Part shown: piece after piece, positions 31,916 to 32,817 of the stretch
How positions within the stretch are numbered: the first letter of the stretch is position 1
Layout: each line of letters opens with the position of its first letter
Assembly (NCBI GenBank): GCA_030748495.1
Contig: JASMLX010000070.1
Coordinates: 1 to 32,817 of the forward strand
Direction: 5' to 3'
From: Candidatus Poribacteria bacterium
GTDB lineage: Bacteria > Poribacteria > WGA-4E > UBA9662
DNA: 32,817 nt
Position numbers and translations under genes: made by a program
Notes under the pieces: model-generated
What the model was told of the DNA's origin: nothing
Databases searched by the model: none
The model's input: only the letters and a program-made list of their open reading frames with translations

Positions 31916-32015
31916 AAGACCCGGCCTCTAATTTCTGAATGTTCTGTTTCAATAGGCATAGCTAGCAAGTGTACTGAGAAAAGGATTTAGCTACCCTAAC
32001 ACGGGGGATTTTCAA

Positions 32016-32817
32016 ATGAAATGGTATATACATCTACCCATCTACGTTTGTCTTTTATTAGCAGGATTTTCCACCGCTTGGGCAGCCGATCCACCAGCTA
32101 ACAATGCCCCAGTAGCTACGGCTCAATCGGTTACTACAGACGAAGACGCAGCAGTTGCTATCACATTAGCAGGTACCGATGCTGATGACGATGCCCTGAC
32201 CTATACGGTGGTCGATCAACCCAGCAATGGAGCCTTATCAGGCACAGCCCCCAATCTGACCTACACACCAAATGCCAACTATAATGGGGCTGATTCTTTC
32301 ACTTTCAGGGTTAACGATGGAACCGTAGATAGTGAGCCAGCCACCGTCTCGATAACAGTGACGGCAGTTAATGATCCACCTGTAGCTACGGCCCAATCGG
32401 TGACCACAGCAGAAGATACAGAGATCGCTATTACACTGGCCGGTACTGATGCCGACGGCGATGGCTTAACTTTTACCGTGATTGGTCAACCCTACAATGG
32501 AGCCTTATCAGGAACAGCCCCCAATTTGACCTACACACCCAATGCGAATTTCAATGGGGATGATTCATTTCGCTTCAAGGTTAGTGATGGCCCTGTTGAC
32601 AGTGATCATGGCGCTAGCGTTTTCATTACAGTGACGGCGGTTAATGATCCACCTGTGGCTACGGCCCAATCGGTGACCACGTCTGAAGATACAGCAGTTG
32701 ACATTACGCTGACGGGAACAGATGCTGATGGCGACACCTTGACCTATACAGTGGTGGATCAACCCAGCAATGGAGCCTTATCAGGAACAGCCCCCAACCT
32801 GGCCTACATGCCCAACA
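32016..32817 (+). CDS. Secreted tandem cadherin-like (tandem-95) repeat protein, 5' part
   Basis: The frame is open from ATG 32016 (GGGGGAT upstream) to the window edge: 267 codons, no stop. A signal peptide (MKWYIHLPIYVCLLLAGFST, cleavage near AWA) precedes Ig-like repeats of 90-91 residues. The start of each (PVATAQSVTT) is encoded at about 32112, 32382 and 32655. Each contains EDTAVAITLAGTDADGD, LTYTVVDQPSNGALSGTAPN and YTPNANYNG.DSFTFRVNDG. The DADGD, EDT and VND residues are the Ca-binding positions of cadherin-like tandem-95/VCBS domains. Repeats are highly alike at the DNA level. Such proteins are long surface adhesins or matrix components; here probably more repeats, then a dockerin or FlgD-type tail beyond the window. 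Confidence 0.85.
   Translation, partial: MKWYIHLPIYVCLLLAGFSTAWAADPPANNAPVATAQSVTTDEDAAVAITLAGTDADDDALTYTVVDQPSNGALSGTAPNLTYTPNANYNGADSFTFRVNDGTVDSEPATVSITVTAVNDPPVATAQSVTTAEDTEIAITLAGTDADGDGLTFTVIGQPYNGALSGTAPNLTYTPNANFNGDDSFRFKVSDGPVDSDHGASVFITVTAVNDPPVATAQSVTTSEDTAVDITLTGTDADGDTLTYTVVDQPSNGALSGTAPNLAYMPN

Larger units (their letters stand above)
31349..32015. other. 667-bp region without a gene; MITE-like repeats
   Basis: It contains inverted copies of GTAGGGGCGA (see the repeat entry) and, at its right end, the promoter of the repeat-protein gene. A short open plus-strand stretch (YWAKYLTLADQRIIHLHLHQ near 31604) is not recognised. Nothing else is supported. Confidence 0.55.

Overview
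The window most resembles Candidatus Poribacteria (marine sponge symbionts) or a close relative. This rests on gene style, not on a marker gene. A giant secreted protein ends in a dockerin pair and a FlgD-type Ig tail with the motif YPNPFNPETWIPFQLA. Around it are secreted CARDB, beta-propeller and tandem cadherin-like proteins, a sulfatase-fold enzyme, Gfo/Idh/MocA dehydrogenases, a xylose-isomerase-like epimerase, and many decayed insertion sequences. No rRNA, tRNA, CRISPR array or phage module was recognised.

Layout. 1-870 is debris: an internally deleted IS4-type element that keeps both end repeats, a SIMPL-domain fragment on the minus strand, and the last 29 codons of a FlgD-tail protein. 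963-4976 encodes a secreted metalloprotease / beta-helix / dockerin protein. 5842-7896 is a propeller plus alpha/alpha-toroid protein, and 8038-8784 is a short-chain dehydrogenase. 8785-10062 is a second graveyard: a GH32 remnant, an IS1595 remnant and an inactivated esterase. 10136-11455 is an FAD oxidoreductase whose 3' end abuts the right end of a decayed IS200/IS605 tnpB element (11467-12080), followed by an IS5-type remnant. 12658-14694 is a GT-C membrane glycosyltransferase. 14784-15659 is a lipoprotein of unknown function. 15852-17861 is a GC-rich glycoside-hydrolase-like gene that stands out in composition. After an IS30 remnant come a TIGR01777 epimerase (18837), a secreted propeller protein (20003), a CARDB/toroid protein (21051), an FG-GAP scrap (23638) and a P-loop kinase (23872, minus strand).

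The most coherent unit is 24974-31268. Two Gfo/Idh/MocA dehydrogenases on the plus strand converge on a minus-strand run of sulfatase-fold hydrolase, ThDP enzyme and sugar-phosphate isomerase/epimerase. Each side has its own sigma70-like promoter. The enzyme classes parallel inositol catabolism (IolG/IolX, IolE/IolI, IolD) with an added ester-cleaving hydrolase, so a plausible role is release and breakdown of an esterified cyclitol or sugar; this is inference. The hydrolase has Thr where sulfatases need Cys or Ser, so it is probably not an ordinary sulfatase. The window ends inside a secreted tandem-repeat adhesin-like gene (32016 onward).
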